A stretch of DNA of 64,000 nt from the NCBI RefSeq assembly GCF_000702665.1, contig NZ_JNJA01000004.1:248001-312000 (forward strand), read 5' to 3'. The stretch is from Solidesulfovibrio alcoholivorans DSM 5433. Lineage in GTDB: Bacteria; Desulfobacterota; Desulfovibrionia; Desulfovibrionales; Desulfovibrionaceae. Every line of letters starts with the position of its first letter. Position 1 is the stretch's first letter. The position numbers were made by a program, and so were the translations under genes. Under the pieces are notes generated by a model. It saw only the letters and a program-made list of their open reading frames with translations, did no database searches and was not told the origin of the DNA. Shown here in pieces: positions 16,875-24,465 of this stretch.

Positions 16875-18569
16875 TTACTTCTCGAGCGTGTACGGCCAGG
16901 CCACCAGCCCGCCTTCCATGACTGTCACGTTGTCGTAGCCGTTGGCCGCGAGCACGCGCTGGGCTTCGTAGCCGCGCATGGACACCTTGCAGTAGGTGAT
17001 GATCGGGGTGTGCTTGTCGGCCGGCATCTCGCCCAGGCGCTTGCGCAACTGTCCCAAAGGAACGAGGGTTTCGCCCAGGCCCAGGCGCATCTCATCGTAT
17101 TCCTTGGGGCCGCGCACGTCGAGCAGGAAGGGATGTTCCCCGTTGCTCACGCGCGCCTTGATCACGGTGCTCGGTTCCCCGCGCATGAGGCCGCGCATTT
17201 TGTTTTGCAGGATGTGGGCCGTGGCGATGGCATGGTCGATGGCCAGGGAAAAGGGAGGCGCGTAGGGCAGGTCGGCCATGGCCACATCGTCCACGGTGAG
17301 GTTGCCGAGGATGGCCATGGCCATCTCCGCGGTCTGGCGGTTGACGTCGCCCGGACCCACGCAGGCGAACCCGAGGATACGGCCGGTGCCCGCCTCGGCG
17401 ATAAGCTTGGAGATCACGGGGTTGGCCCCCATGAAACCGGGCTTGTCGGGGCTGGCGTTGATCGCGGTGACAACGTCGAAGCCGGCCTCGCGGGCGCGCC
17501 GCTCGGACAGGCCCGTGCTCGCGGCGGCGAAATCGAACACCTTGCAAATGCCGCTGCCGATGGTGCCGGGGAAACTTGCCACGTCGCCGAGCACCGCGTT
17601 TTCGCCTGCCACCCGGCCTTCCAGGTTGGCCAGGTCGCCGAAGGGGGCGTGCATGGGCTTGCCCGTCAAGCGGTTGAGCACCTCCACGCAGTCGCCGGCG
17701 GCGTAGATGTCCGGGTCGGAGGTGCGCATGCGGGAGTCGGTGACGAGCCCGCCCGTGGGGCCGAGCGCCAGCCCGGCGGCCTTGGCCAGGGCCGTGTTGG
17801 GGGCCACGCCGATGGCCATGACCACGAGGGACGCAGGCAACTCGCGACCGTCGGCCAGGCGCACGCCGGCCACCTTGCCGTCCTTGCCCAGAATTTCAGT
17901 TATGCCGATGCCGGTGAGGATCTTCGCGCCCTTGGAGCGGGCGTGTTTCTCCATGACAAGCGCGAGTTCGAGATCGAGAAAACCCAGAATCTGTGGCAGG
18001 GCCTCGACCACGGTCACGTCCATGCCGGCTGTGACCAGCGCCTCGCAGGTCTCCATGCCGATGAGCCCGCCGCCGACGATGACCGCCGCCTCGCCCTTGT
18101 TTGCGGCGGCCACGGCGCGCAGGCCGTCGGCGTCGGCCAGGCTCGACAGCGTGGTGACGCCATGAAGCTCGCGGCCGGGGATGGGCGGCACCTTGGGTAC
18201 GGAACCCGTGGCCAGGATCAGCTTGTCGTAAGGGAGTTCGCCGGCTTCGCCCGTGGCCGTCCGTTTCCAGGCGACGGTCCTGGCCTCGCGGTCGATGGCC
18301 GTGACCTCGGTGCCGACCAGGGCCGTGATGCCCTTGGCGCCGCCGAAAAAGGCCGGATCGCGCACCACGCCGGCCGGGGTGCACAGAAGCATGTCGCGGC
18401 CCTTGACCTCGCCGGCCACGTAATAGGGGTAGCCGCAGGAGGCCATGGAGAGTTCCGGGGCCTTCTGCACCAGGGTGACTTCCGCCTGTTCGTCCAGACG
18501 TTTGGCCCGGGCAGCGGCCTTGGGACCGGCTGCCGTGCCTCCGATGACGACGATGCGCTTGCTGGGCAT
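16875..18569 (-). CDS. CoA-disulfide/persulfide reductase-like flavoprotein with C-terminal rhodanese
   Basis: A 564-residue pyridine nucleotide-disulfide oxidoreductase. The FAD loop is IVVIGGTAAGPKAAARAKRL, the redox cysteine is in SMASCGYPYYV (the single-cysteine arrangement of CoA-disulfide reductases and NADH oxidases), the NAD loop is AVIVGGGLIGMETCEAL, and IYAAGDC is the second FAD motif. A dimerisation domain follows, then a rhodanese domain from about residue 465 with the active loop YCKVSMRGYEA. Such fusions in anaerobes act as NAD(P)H-dependent persulfide or polysulfide reductases, the likely role here. ATG 18569 has GGAGGAAAA before it; a longer frame upstream lacks support. Confidence 0.88.
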   Translation of the reverse strand: MPSKRIVVIGGTAAGPKAAARAKRLDEQAEVTLVQKAPELSMASCGYPYYVAGEVKGRDMLLCTPAGVVRDPAFFGGAKGITALVGTEVTAIDREARTVAWKRTATGEAGELPYDKLILATGSVPKVPPIPGRELHGVTTLSSLADADGLRAVAAANKGEAAVIVGGGLIGMETCEALVTAGMDVTVVEALPQILGFLDLELALVMEKHARSKGAKILTGIGITEILGKDGKVAGVRLADGRELPASLVVMAIGVAPNTALAKAAGLALGPTGGLVTDSRMRTSDPDIYAAGDCVEVLNRLTGKPMHAPFGDLANLEGRVAGENAVLGDVASFPGTIGSGICKVFDFAAASTGLSERRAREAGFDVVTAINASPDKPGFMGANPVISKLIAEAGTGRILGFACVGPGDVNRQTAEMAMAILGNLTVDDVAMADLPYAPPFSLAIDHAIATAHILQNKMRGLMRGEPSTVIKARVSNGEHPFLLDVRGPKEYDEMRLGLGETLVPLGQLRKRLGEMPADKHTPIITYCKVSMRGYEAQRVLAANGYDNVTVMEGGLVAWPYTLEK

Positions 18570-18737
18570 GGGTGTTTTCCTCCGTATTCGGTTTTTCGTG
18601 TATGGACAGGCCGCTGCCGCGACCTTGCGGGCGGTCGAATTCACGGAATGGTTCATACCGTAAATCAAATTTGGCCGCAATGACGGAGCCGGGGAAATTT
18701 CAAAAAGAAAGAATAGAGACGAGAAAAATAGGGAATC

Positions 18738-19841
18738 CTAGCGGGGGGTTCTGGCGGCGGCGGTCAGGGCGTCGAGGGTCAGGCGGGCGGTTTGCGCCCA
18801 GGTGAAGCGGGCTTCGTTGGCGAAGCCGCGCCGGATGAGGTCGGCGCGCAACGCGGCGTCGGCGAACACGCGGACAAGCGCGTCGGCCCAGGCGTCGGCG
18901 TCGGCGGGCGCGACGAGCAGCGCGCCGTCGCCGGCCACTTCGGGCAGGGACGTAGCCGCCGCGCACACGACCGGCGTGCCGCAGGCCTGCGCCTCGAGCA
19001 CCGGCAGGCCGAAGCCCTCGAAAAGCGAGGGAAAGGCCAGGGCCAGCGCGCCGTGGTAGAGAAGCGGCATCTCGCGCCGCGCCACGTGCCCGAGCCGTCG
19101 CACGCGTCCGGCAAGGCCCAGCTTCGCGACCGTTTCGCTGAAATCCTCGCTCCAGGCGAGGCCGCCGGTCACGGCCAAATCGCACGGCAGGCGCGACCCG
19201 GCCCGGGCAAAGGCCGCAAGCAGCGTGCCCAGGTTTTTTCGCGGCGAGATGTTGCCGGCGTAGAGGATGTAGGGCTTCGTAAGACCCTGGCGCTCCCGGA
19301 AGGCGGCGACGTCCGCAGGCGCGACCGGCGCTTTGTAAAGGGGGTCGCAGGCCAGCGGCGTGACCGCCACCTGCTCGGGCCGGGCCCGGGTCAGGCGCAG
19401 CACGTCGGCGCGCGTGTGCTCGGAGATGGCCACAAGGCGCTCGGCCCGGCGCGCGGCGTAGCGGATGAAGCGGCGCATGTAGAGGGTGTCGCCGCGCTTG
19501 TACATGCGCAGTGTCGGGTGGAAATAGCCGAGGTCGAGCATGGCCACCACGGCCGGGCAGGGGATGCCCGCGGGCATGTTGGAGGAAGGGAAGAAGACGA
19601 CGTCGGGCTTGTCCTTTTTCAGCGCCCGGGGCAGGGCCAGCCAGTCGAAGGCGAGGCGGTTTCGCGTCGGCAGCACCCGCTCCGTCGCTTCGGGAAACGT
19701 GCCCACATGGCGTTCGTCGGGGTAGTAGAGCAGGCATTCGTGCCCGCCGGCGTCGAGGATCGCGCGCACAAGCCCCAGCAGGTATTCCTTGGGGCCGCCG
19801 GAGGGATAGTCCAGGGTGCGGGCGTTGACGGCGATGCGCAT
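18738..19841 (-). CDS. Glycosyltransferase family 4
   Basis: A 367-residue GT-B fold enzyme. The N-terminal domain opens MRIAVNARTLDYPSGGPKEYL. The nucleotide-sugar domain has LYAGNISPRKNLGTLLAAF and FPSLFEGFGLPVLEA, the GT4 E-x7-E motif. It transfers a sugar from an NDP-donor to a growing glycan at the cytoplasmic face. It follows the two-domain glycosyltransferase by seven bases, so the two are cotranscribed. They are divergent from the Wzm/Wzt operon and belong to the same polysaccharide locus. Donor and acceptor are not deducible. Confidence 0.88.
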   Translation of the reverse strand: MRIAVNARTLDYPSGGPKEYLLGLVRAILDAGGHECLLYYPDERHVGTFPEATERVLPTRNRLAFDWLALPRALKKDKPDVVFFPSSNMPAGIPCPAVVAMLDLGYFHPTLRMYKRGDTLYMRRFIRYAARRAERLVAISEHTRADVLRLTRARPEQVAVTPLACDPLYKAPVAPADVAAFRERQGLTKPYILYAGNISPRKNLGTLLAAFARAGSRLPCDLAVTGGLAWSEDFSETVAKLGLAGRVRRLGHVARREMPLLYHGALALAFPSLFEGFGLPVLEAQACGTPVVCAAATSLPEVAGDGALLVAPADADAWADALVRVFADAALRADLIRRGFANEARFTWAQTARLTLDALTAAARTPR

Positions 19842-19848
19842 GGCGGCC

Positions 19849-21846
19849 TCAGCCGATCAGGCCGTGTTTTTTGCGGGCCAACGCGCGCAGGGGCTCGATG
19901 CGCGCGTTGACGCACGACGGCAGGTGGCGGCCGCGAAGGAGCGCGCCGCACTGGGCCGCAAGCGATTGCACGCGGATTTCCACGCCCACGAGCTTGATGA
20001 GGAACTCGTGCCACGCGCCCGTGCCGTGGCGGTGCTGGCAGGCGTATATCTCCCGTTTGAACACCTCGCGCCAGGTGGCGGTCTTGGCCGAGGGATGCAG
20101 GCGGAAGGTGGCGACGAGACGGGGGATGCGCACGATTTTCCCTTGCCGGCTGATGCGCTCGAACAGGTCGTAGTCCATGCAATAGGTAAAGCGCGTGTCC
20201 ATGCCCCCGGCGGCGCGGTAGGCGTCGCGCCGGAAAAAGGTCGATTGCTGCGGCACGGCCATGGCGTAGCGCATCTGGCGGTGGGAGGGGGCGAGCACGG
20301 TGTCGAGCATGACCGGCCGGCCTGCGGGGTCGGTCAGGAGCGTGTCGCCCGTGACCATGACCGCTTCGGGGTGGCGGGCGAAGGCTTCGGCCACGGCGGC
20401 CAGTACGTCGTTGTCGCACAGCGTGTCGTCGGAATTGAGCCAGCCCATGACCTCGCCCGTGGCCATGGCGAAGCCCTCGGCCAGGGCCGCGGTCTGGCCC
20501 GCGTCCGGGGCCGAGCGCCAATACGCGAGCCTGCCGTCCCATTGTTGCAGGATGGACGGCGTTTCGTCCGTGGAGCCGCCGTCGAGGACGATGTGTTCGA
20601 CGGCCACGCCTTTTTGCGCGGCCACGCTTTCAAGCGTCTCGGGCAGGAATGCCGCCTGGTTGAAGGACGGCGTGACCACCGTGACCTTGGGCAGGCGCAG
20701 GGGAGCCCTACCCGAGGCCTCATGCAGGGCGTCGTAGACGTTTTGCGCGCAGGCCGCCCAGGAAAACGCCGCCGCGCGCATAAGGCCCAGGGCGACCTGC
20801 CGCTCGCGAAGCGCGTCGTCGGTGCGCAGGCGACGCAGCAGGGTGGCAAGGGCCGCGTCGTCGTCCGCCGGGAAGGGCAGGCCGGCGATGCCGGCGGCTT
20901 CGGGCAGGGAGGCGGCGTCGGCATAGGCCACGGGCACCCCGCTGGCCATGGCCTCGAGCAGCGGCAGGCCGAAACCCTCGTAGCGTGAAGGGAAAAGGAA
21001 GGCCGCCGCGCCCCGGTAGGCCAGGGCCACGTCGTCGTCCGGCAGATAGCCCAGGGGAATGACGCTCTCCGGGGGCGTGCCGGCCGGCAGCAGCGTAAGC
21101 AGCGCCTGCGGGTCGCCGTGGCCGATAAGCGCAAGCTGCGGCCGGGGGCCGTCCGCGTCCCGGTGCAGCCGGGCCAGGGCGCGCAGGGCGACGCCGAGGT
21201 TCTTGTGGGGCATCAGGTTGCCCACGCACAGGAGATAGCCTTCCCGCAGCCCGTGCCGTGCACGGAAAGCGTCCAGGAGAGCGGCGTCCCCGGATGCAAG
21301 CGGCCGGAAGCGGCCGTGGTCCACGGCGCAGAGGTCCGTTGGGCGCGTGCGCGCGGCCATGGGGCCGTAGACGCGCAGCATTTCCCGGCGGGTGAAGGCG
21401 GAGAGCGTCAGCGGAATCGTCAGGCGCTTGAGGCTCGCCCGCTGGCGCAGGGCGAAGACCCAGCGGATGTGCCGGGCCAGGGTTTCGGGATGGCGCTTCC
21501 ACAGGACGTCGTTGACCACGCCCACGCTACGGCCGCGAAAGGCCAGCGGCAGCAGGCCGTCCGGGGCGTAGTGCACGTCCGCGCCGGCTTGCAGGATTTG
21601 CCAGGCCATGCCCGTCTGCTGCCAGGCGTAGAGCGACGGCACATTGACCGTCCGTGCCGTCAGGCGTCCGTCCGCGACAAGCCCGCACGCCGTGGCGTTC
21701 ACCAGCGGCTTGCCGGAAACGAGCGTGATCGTGTCGCCGCGCGCGGCGGCAAGCGCGGCCAGATGCGGCAGAATGGATTCCAGGCAGCGGCCGATGCCGG
21801 TGCGCTGGGGATGGGAAAGGGTGCTGGCGTCGATGGTGATGCGCAT
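19849..21846 (-). CDS. Two-domain glycosyltransferase (GT4 + GT2)
   Basis: A 665-residue bifunctional protein. Residues 1-365 form a GT4 domain (MRITIDASTLSHPQRTGIG; VGNLMPHKNLGVALRAL; FPSRYEGFGLPLLEAM). Residues about 375-640 form a GT-A fold GT2 domain (VTVVTPSFNQAAFLPETL, LDGGSTDETPS, and the DxD-like WLNSDD). The two catalytic sites in one chain probably add two successive sugars, or one repeating disaccharide. ATG 21846 is taken as the first codon because the sequence reads as a GT4 N-terminus from there. The gene is divergent from the exporter permease, with an 80-base shared promoter gap. Confidence 0.88.
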   Translation of the reverse strand: MRITIDASTLSHPQRTGIGRCLESILPHLAALAAARGDTITLVSGKPLVNATACGLVADGRLTARTVNVPSLYAWQQTGMAWQILQAGADVHYAPDGLLPLAFRGRSVGVVNDVLWKRHPETLARHIRWVFALRQRASLKRLTIPLTLSAFTRREMLRVYGPMAARTRPTDLCAVDHGRFRPLASGDAALLDAFRARHGLREGYLLCVGNLMPHKNLGVALRALARLHRDADGPRPQLALIGHGDPQALLTLLPAGTPPESVIPLGYLPDDDVALAYRGAAAFLFPSRYEGFGLPLLEAMASGVPVAYADAASLPEAAGIAGLPFPADDDAALATLLRRLRTDDALRERQVALGLMRAAAFSWAACAQNVYDALHEASGRAPLRLPKVTVVTPSFNQAAFLPETLESVAAQKGVAVEHIVLDGGSTDETPSILQQWDGRLAYWRSAPDAGQTAALAEGFAMATGEVMGWLNSDDTLCDNDVLAAVAEAFARHPEAVMVTGDTLLTDPAGRPVMLDTVLAPSHRQMRYAMAVPQQSTFFRRDAYRAAGGMDTRFTYCMDYDLFERISRQGKIVRIPRLVATFRLHPSAKTATWREVFKREIYACQHRHGTGAWHEFLIKLVGVEIRVQSLAAQCGALLRGRHLPSCVNARIEPLRALARKKHGLIG

Positions 21847-21925
21847 GGGTATCCAGGGAGTTGGCAGCGCCGGAAAGGCGGATGCGTTGACATGCGTCAA
21901 TTCCATCGAATATGCAACCGGCGGC

Positions 21926-22807
21926 ATGCAGGCGTCAAAAATGGTCATGGTCGTGCGGCGGCCGCGCCCCGGCTCTTTCTGGTCGGGTCTTTTCGCCGGC
22001 CTTTCCCCCGTGGCCTTTGCCCGGCATTTCTGGAAACGCCGCGAGGTGCTGGCCACCTTTGCCCGCATCGAATTCCTTTCCCGCTACCACGGCGCGCAGC
22101 TCGGCGTGCTCTGGGGCCTGGTTTCCCCGCTGGCCACCCTTGCCGTCTACACCTTCGTCTTTTCCGTGGTCTTCAAGCCGTCCTGGGCCGGCGGCGGGCA
22201 GGGCGGCGTGGCCGGGTACGCGCTCATCCTTTTCACCGGGCTGGCCGTGTTCGAGGTTTTCGCCGGCTGCGTGAACCGCACGCCAAGGCTGCTTTCGGAA
22301 AACGTCAATTTCATCAAGAAGGTCCTCTTTCCCCTGGAGATCTTGCCCGTCGGCATCCTCTGCGCCGCGGCCATGGAATCCCTGGTCAGCCTCGCGCTTG
22401 TCGCCCTTGGCGTGCTCGCGACCACGGGGACGCTCCACTGGACTCTTTTGCTTGCGCCGCTGGCCTATCCGCCGCTTTGCATGCTCACGCTCGGGGTGTG
22501 CTGGCTGCTCGCGCCGGTCGGCGTCTTTCTCAAGGACCTCGGCAACATGGTCGGGGTCATCGTGCAGCTCTATTTCTTCGCCACGCCGATTCTCTATCCG
22601 CTCACCGCCGTGCCCGAGCCTTACCGGTCGTTGTTGGCCTTAAACCCCCTGCATCCCGTGGTCGATCACCTGCGCCGCACCATCCTCTGGGGCCAGATGC
22701 CGGACTGGGCCGCGCTCGGCTGGGTCACCCTCGCCTCGGCTGCGGTCATGCTCGTCGGGTATGCGTTTTTTTCAAGCGTCAAGAGGCTTTTCGCCGATGC
22801 CGTCTGA
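21926..22807 (+). CDS. wzm: Polysaccharide ABC exporter permease (Wzm/TagG type)
   Basis: A 293-residue ABC-2 type membrane protein with about six helices after a basic amphipathic N-terminus. IEFLSRYHGAQLGVLWGLVSP is the family signature, and the ending ATPILYPLTAVPEPYRSLLALNP-type segment (split over the last loop) is also typical. It forms the channel for export of a lipid-linked polysaccharide such as O-antigen. Its last bases overlap the start of the ATPase gene, so subunits are made in balance. ATG 21926 is the likely start; ATG 21941 and 21947 are alternatives. Confidence 0.88.
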   Translation: MQASKMVMVVRRPRPGSFWSGLFAGLSPVAFARHFWKRREVLATFARIEFLSRYHGAQLGVLWGLVSPLATLAVYTFVFSVVFKPSWAGGGQGGVAGYALILFTGLAVFEVFAGCVNRTPRLLSENVNFIKKVLFPLEILPVGILCAAAMESLVSLALVALGVLATTGTLHWTLLLAPLAYPPLCMLTLGVCWLLAPVGVFLKDLGNMVGVIVQLYFFATPILYPLTAVPEPYRSLLALNPLHPVVDHLRRTILWGQMPDWAALGWVTLASAAVMLVGYAFFSSVKRLFADAV

Positions 22808-24239
22808 TGCCGTGACCCCGGTCATCGCCGCCCGGGGCGTCTCCAAGATGTACGAGCTCTACAGCCGTCCCCAGGACCGGCTGCGCCAGCTCCTTTTCCC
22901 CGGCGGCAAGCCGCTTTTCCGCGAGCACTGGGCCCTTCGCGACGTCTCCTTCGAGGTCATGCCCGGCGAGGCCTTCGGCATCATCGGCAAGAACGGGGCC
23001 GGCAAATCCACCCTGCTGCAAATCCTCGCCGGCGTGCTCGAACCCACGGCCGGCGAGGTGGTCCTGCCCGAGCGCACCACGGCGCTTCTCGAGCTCGGCT
23101 CCGGCTTCAAGCCGGAATTCACCGGCCGGCAAAACGTCTACGTCAACGCCGCCGTGCTCGGCATCCCGCGCAATATCGTCGAGACGCGCATGGACGATAT
23201 CGCCGCTTTCGCCGACATCGGCGTCCACTTCGACCAGCCGGTCAAGACCTATTCGAGCGGCATGTTCCTGCGCCTGGCCTTTGCCGTGACCACGAGCCTC
23301 GAGCCCGAAGTCCTCATCATCGACGAGGCGCTGGCCGTCGGCGACGTCTTTTTCCGCCAGAAATGCTACCAGCGCCTGGAAGGGCTGCTCGCGCGCGGCA
23401 CCGTGGTCGTGCTCGTCTCCCACGCCATGAACGACGTGGCCCAGTTCTGCCACCGCGCGCTTTTTCTCGAACGCGGGCGCACGATCTTTTGCGGCGACGC
23501 CGCCGCGGCGGTCAAACGCTACATGGTCGGCCCCGGCGCCAAGTCGGCCACGGCGGCTGTCGCGGCGCAGCCGATAGACCACCTGCCGGCCGAGGATGCC
23601 GACGCCGGCTTCTGGCCAGCGCCCGAAGCCTTCCTCGACCTCGCGGCCGTGGCCGCCGCCGAAAACGGCTTCGCCACGCTCACCCACGTGGCCGTGTGCG
23701 ACGCCGCGGGCAATCCCTGCCGCGCCTTCGAGCAGGGCGAGACCGTGTCCATCTTCTGCCGCTACGCCGTCACGACCGATATCGAGGTGGCCGTGGCCGG
23801 GGTGGAACTCATTAACGACAAGCGCATCATCGTCTTCGGCAAGAACACCCTGCAATTCGACTGTGAACACCCGACCGCGACGCCGGCCGGCGCCATCGTG
23901 CGCGTGCGCTTCGACCTTTCCCTCGACCTCGCGCCGGGCGAATACACGTTCAACCTGGGCTTTTCGACGATAAGGCGCGAGGATTTCGCGCGCCGGGCGG
24001 CGCTTTCCCACCAGGAACTGGAAAGCCGCACCACGGTCATCTCGATCCTGACCCGGGCCGGCGATTTCATGGTCACCTTCCGCAGCCGCGACACCACGCC
24101 CGTGCAGCTCACCCACCACGGCGTGGCGAACCTGCCCGGAAGCGCGACGATGCAGTTGTATGGGGAATGGAGAGGGGAGGAAGACGCCTCCGGCGGCCAG
24201 GAGGGGCCCTGCCCCTCCTGGACCTCCCGAAAGGGGTAA
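22797..24239 (+). CDS. wzt: Polysaccharide ABC exporter ATPase with C-terminal cargo domain (Wzt type)
   Basis: A 480-residue ATPase. Residues 1-250 are the nucleotide-binding domain: GIIGKNGAGKSTLLQ (Walker A), YSSGMFLRLAFA (ABC signature) and VLIIDEALAVGD (Walker B). Residues about 290-460 form a beta-sandwich like the carbohydrate-binding domain of Wzt, which recognises the finished glycan end. The final 18 or so residues are encoded by a dispersed intergenic hairpin repeat, so the natural C-terminus has been extended by read-through into the repeat. It pairs with the overlapping wzm. Confidence 0.88.
   Translation: MPSDAVTPVIAARGVSKMYELYSRPQDRLRQLLFPGGKPLFREHWALRDVSFEVMPGEAFGIIGKNGAGKSTLLQILAGVLEPTAGEVVLPERTTALLELGSGFKPEFTGRQNVYVNAAVLGIPRNIVETRMDDIAAFADIGVHFDQPVKTYSSGMFLRLAFAVTTSLEPEVLIIDEALAVGDVFFRQKCYQRLEGLLARGTVVVLVSHAMNDVAQFCHRALFLERGRTIFCGDAAAAVKRYMVGPGAKSATAAVAAQPIDHLPAEDADAGFWPAPEAFLDLAAVAAAENGFATLTHVAVCDAAGNPCRAFEQGETVSIFCRYAVTTDIEVAVAGVELINDKRIIVFGKNTLQFDCEHPTATPAGAIVRVRFDLSLDLAPGEYTFNLGFSTIRREDFARRAALSHQELESRTTVISILTRAGDFMVTFRSRDTTPVQLTHHGVANLPGSATMQLYGEWRGEEDASGGQEGPCPSWTSRKG
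24186..24224 (+). repeat. Dispersed GCCTCCGGCGGCC hairpin repeat, copy 2 (inside the wzt 3' end)
   Basis: GCCTCCGGCGGCC at 24186-24198 is followed by a perfect hairpin: CCAGGAGGGG (24197-24206), loop CCCTG, CCCCTCCTGG (24212-24221), then ACC. Sequence and layout match the copies near 2063 and 56336. Unlike those, this one lies within an open reading frame. A diverged further relative, with core GCGCCGGCGGCC, begins at 24276. Confidence 0.7.
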
Positions 24240-24275
24240 ATTCCCTGGCGGCCGCAATGACGAATGCGCTCCGTT

Positions 24276-24320
24276 GCGCCGGCGGCCAAGGCTCCGCCTC
24301 GGACCCCCGACGTTTTTTCC
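24276..24320 (+). terminator. Diverged repeat with terminator-like T run after wzt
   Basis: GCGCCGGCGGCC (24276-24287) leads into a short imperfect stem (GGC-TCC-GCC at 24290-24298, flanked by partly pairing bases), then GGACCCCCGACG and a run of six T (24313-24318). It begins 36 bases after the wzt stop and could end that transcript in part. The stem is weak, so confidence is modest. Confidence 0.35.
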
Positions 24321-24396
24321 CCTTTGGGGCTGATGGTACAATCTACTGTTCATGATATTACCCCCCTTTTAAAATTTTTGGGGAAGGAGGGGGCTC

Positions 24397-24440
24397 GGGG
24401 GGAGGGAACCCCTTTTTTCAAAAAGGGGTTCCCTCCCCCC
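24397..24440. terminator. Perfect 44-base palindrome, strong bidirectional hairpin
   Basis: The left arm at 24397-24417 (six G, AGGG, AACCCC, five T) is exactly complementary to 24420-24440, leaving only TC between the arms, so about 20 base pairs can form with a four-base loop. It contains internal T5 and A5 runs but no long T tail beyond the stem. It lies between wzt and the methyltransferase-glycosyltransferase gene and is likely a transcription terminator or processing site. In this family of genomes such palindromes also occur as repeats. Confidence 0.6.
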
Positions 24441-24465
24441 GATTCTTTCTCCCCTGGAGCGCGCA

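Noticed and set aside
16224..18683. A plus-strand open frame of about 819 codons opposite the flavoprotein and yjbQ genes
   Set aside because: It is the complement of two well-supported minus-strand genes; its product is low-complexity (Gly, His, Ala, Val rich), as expected for an antisense frame in GC-rich DNA.
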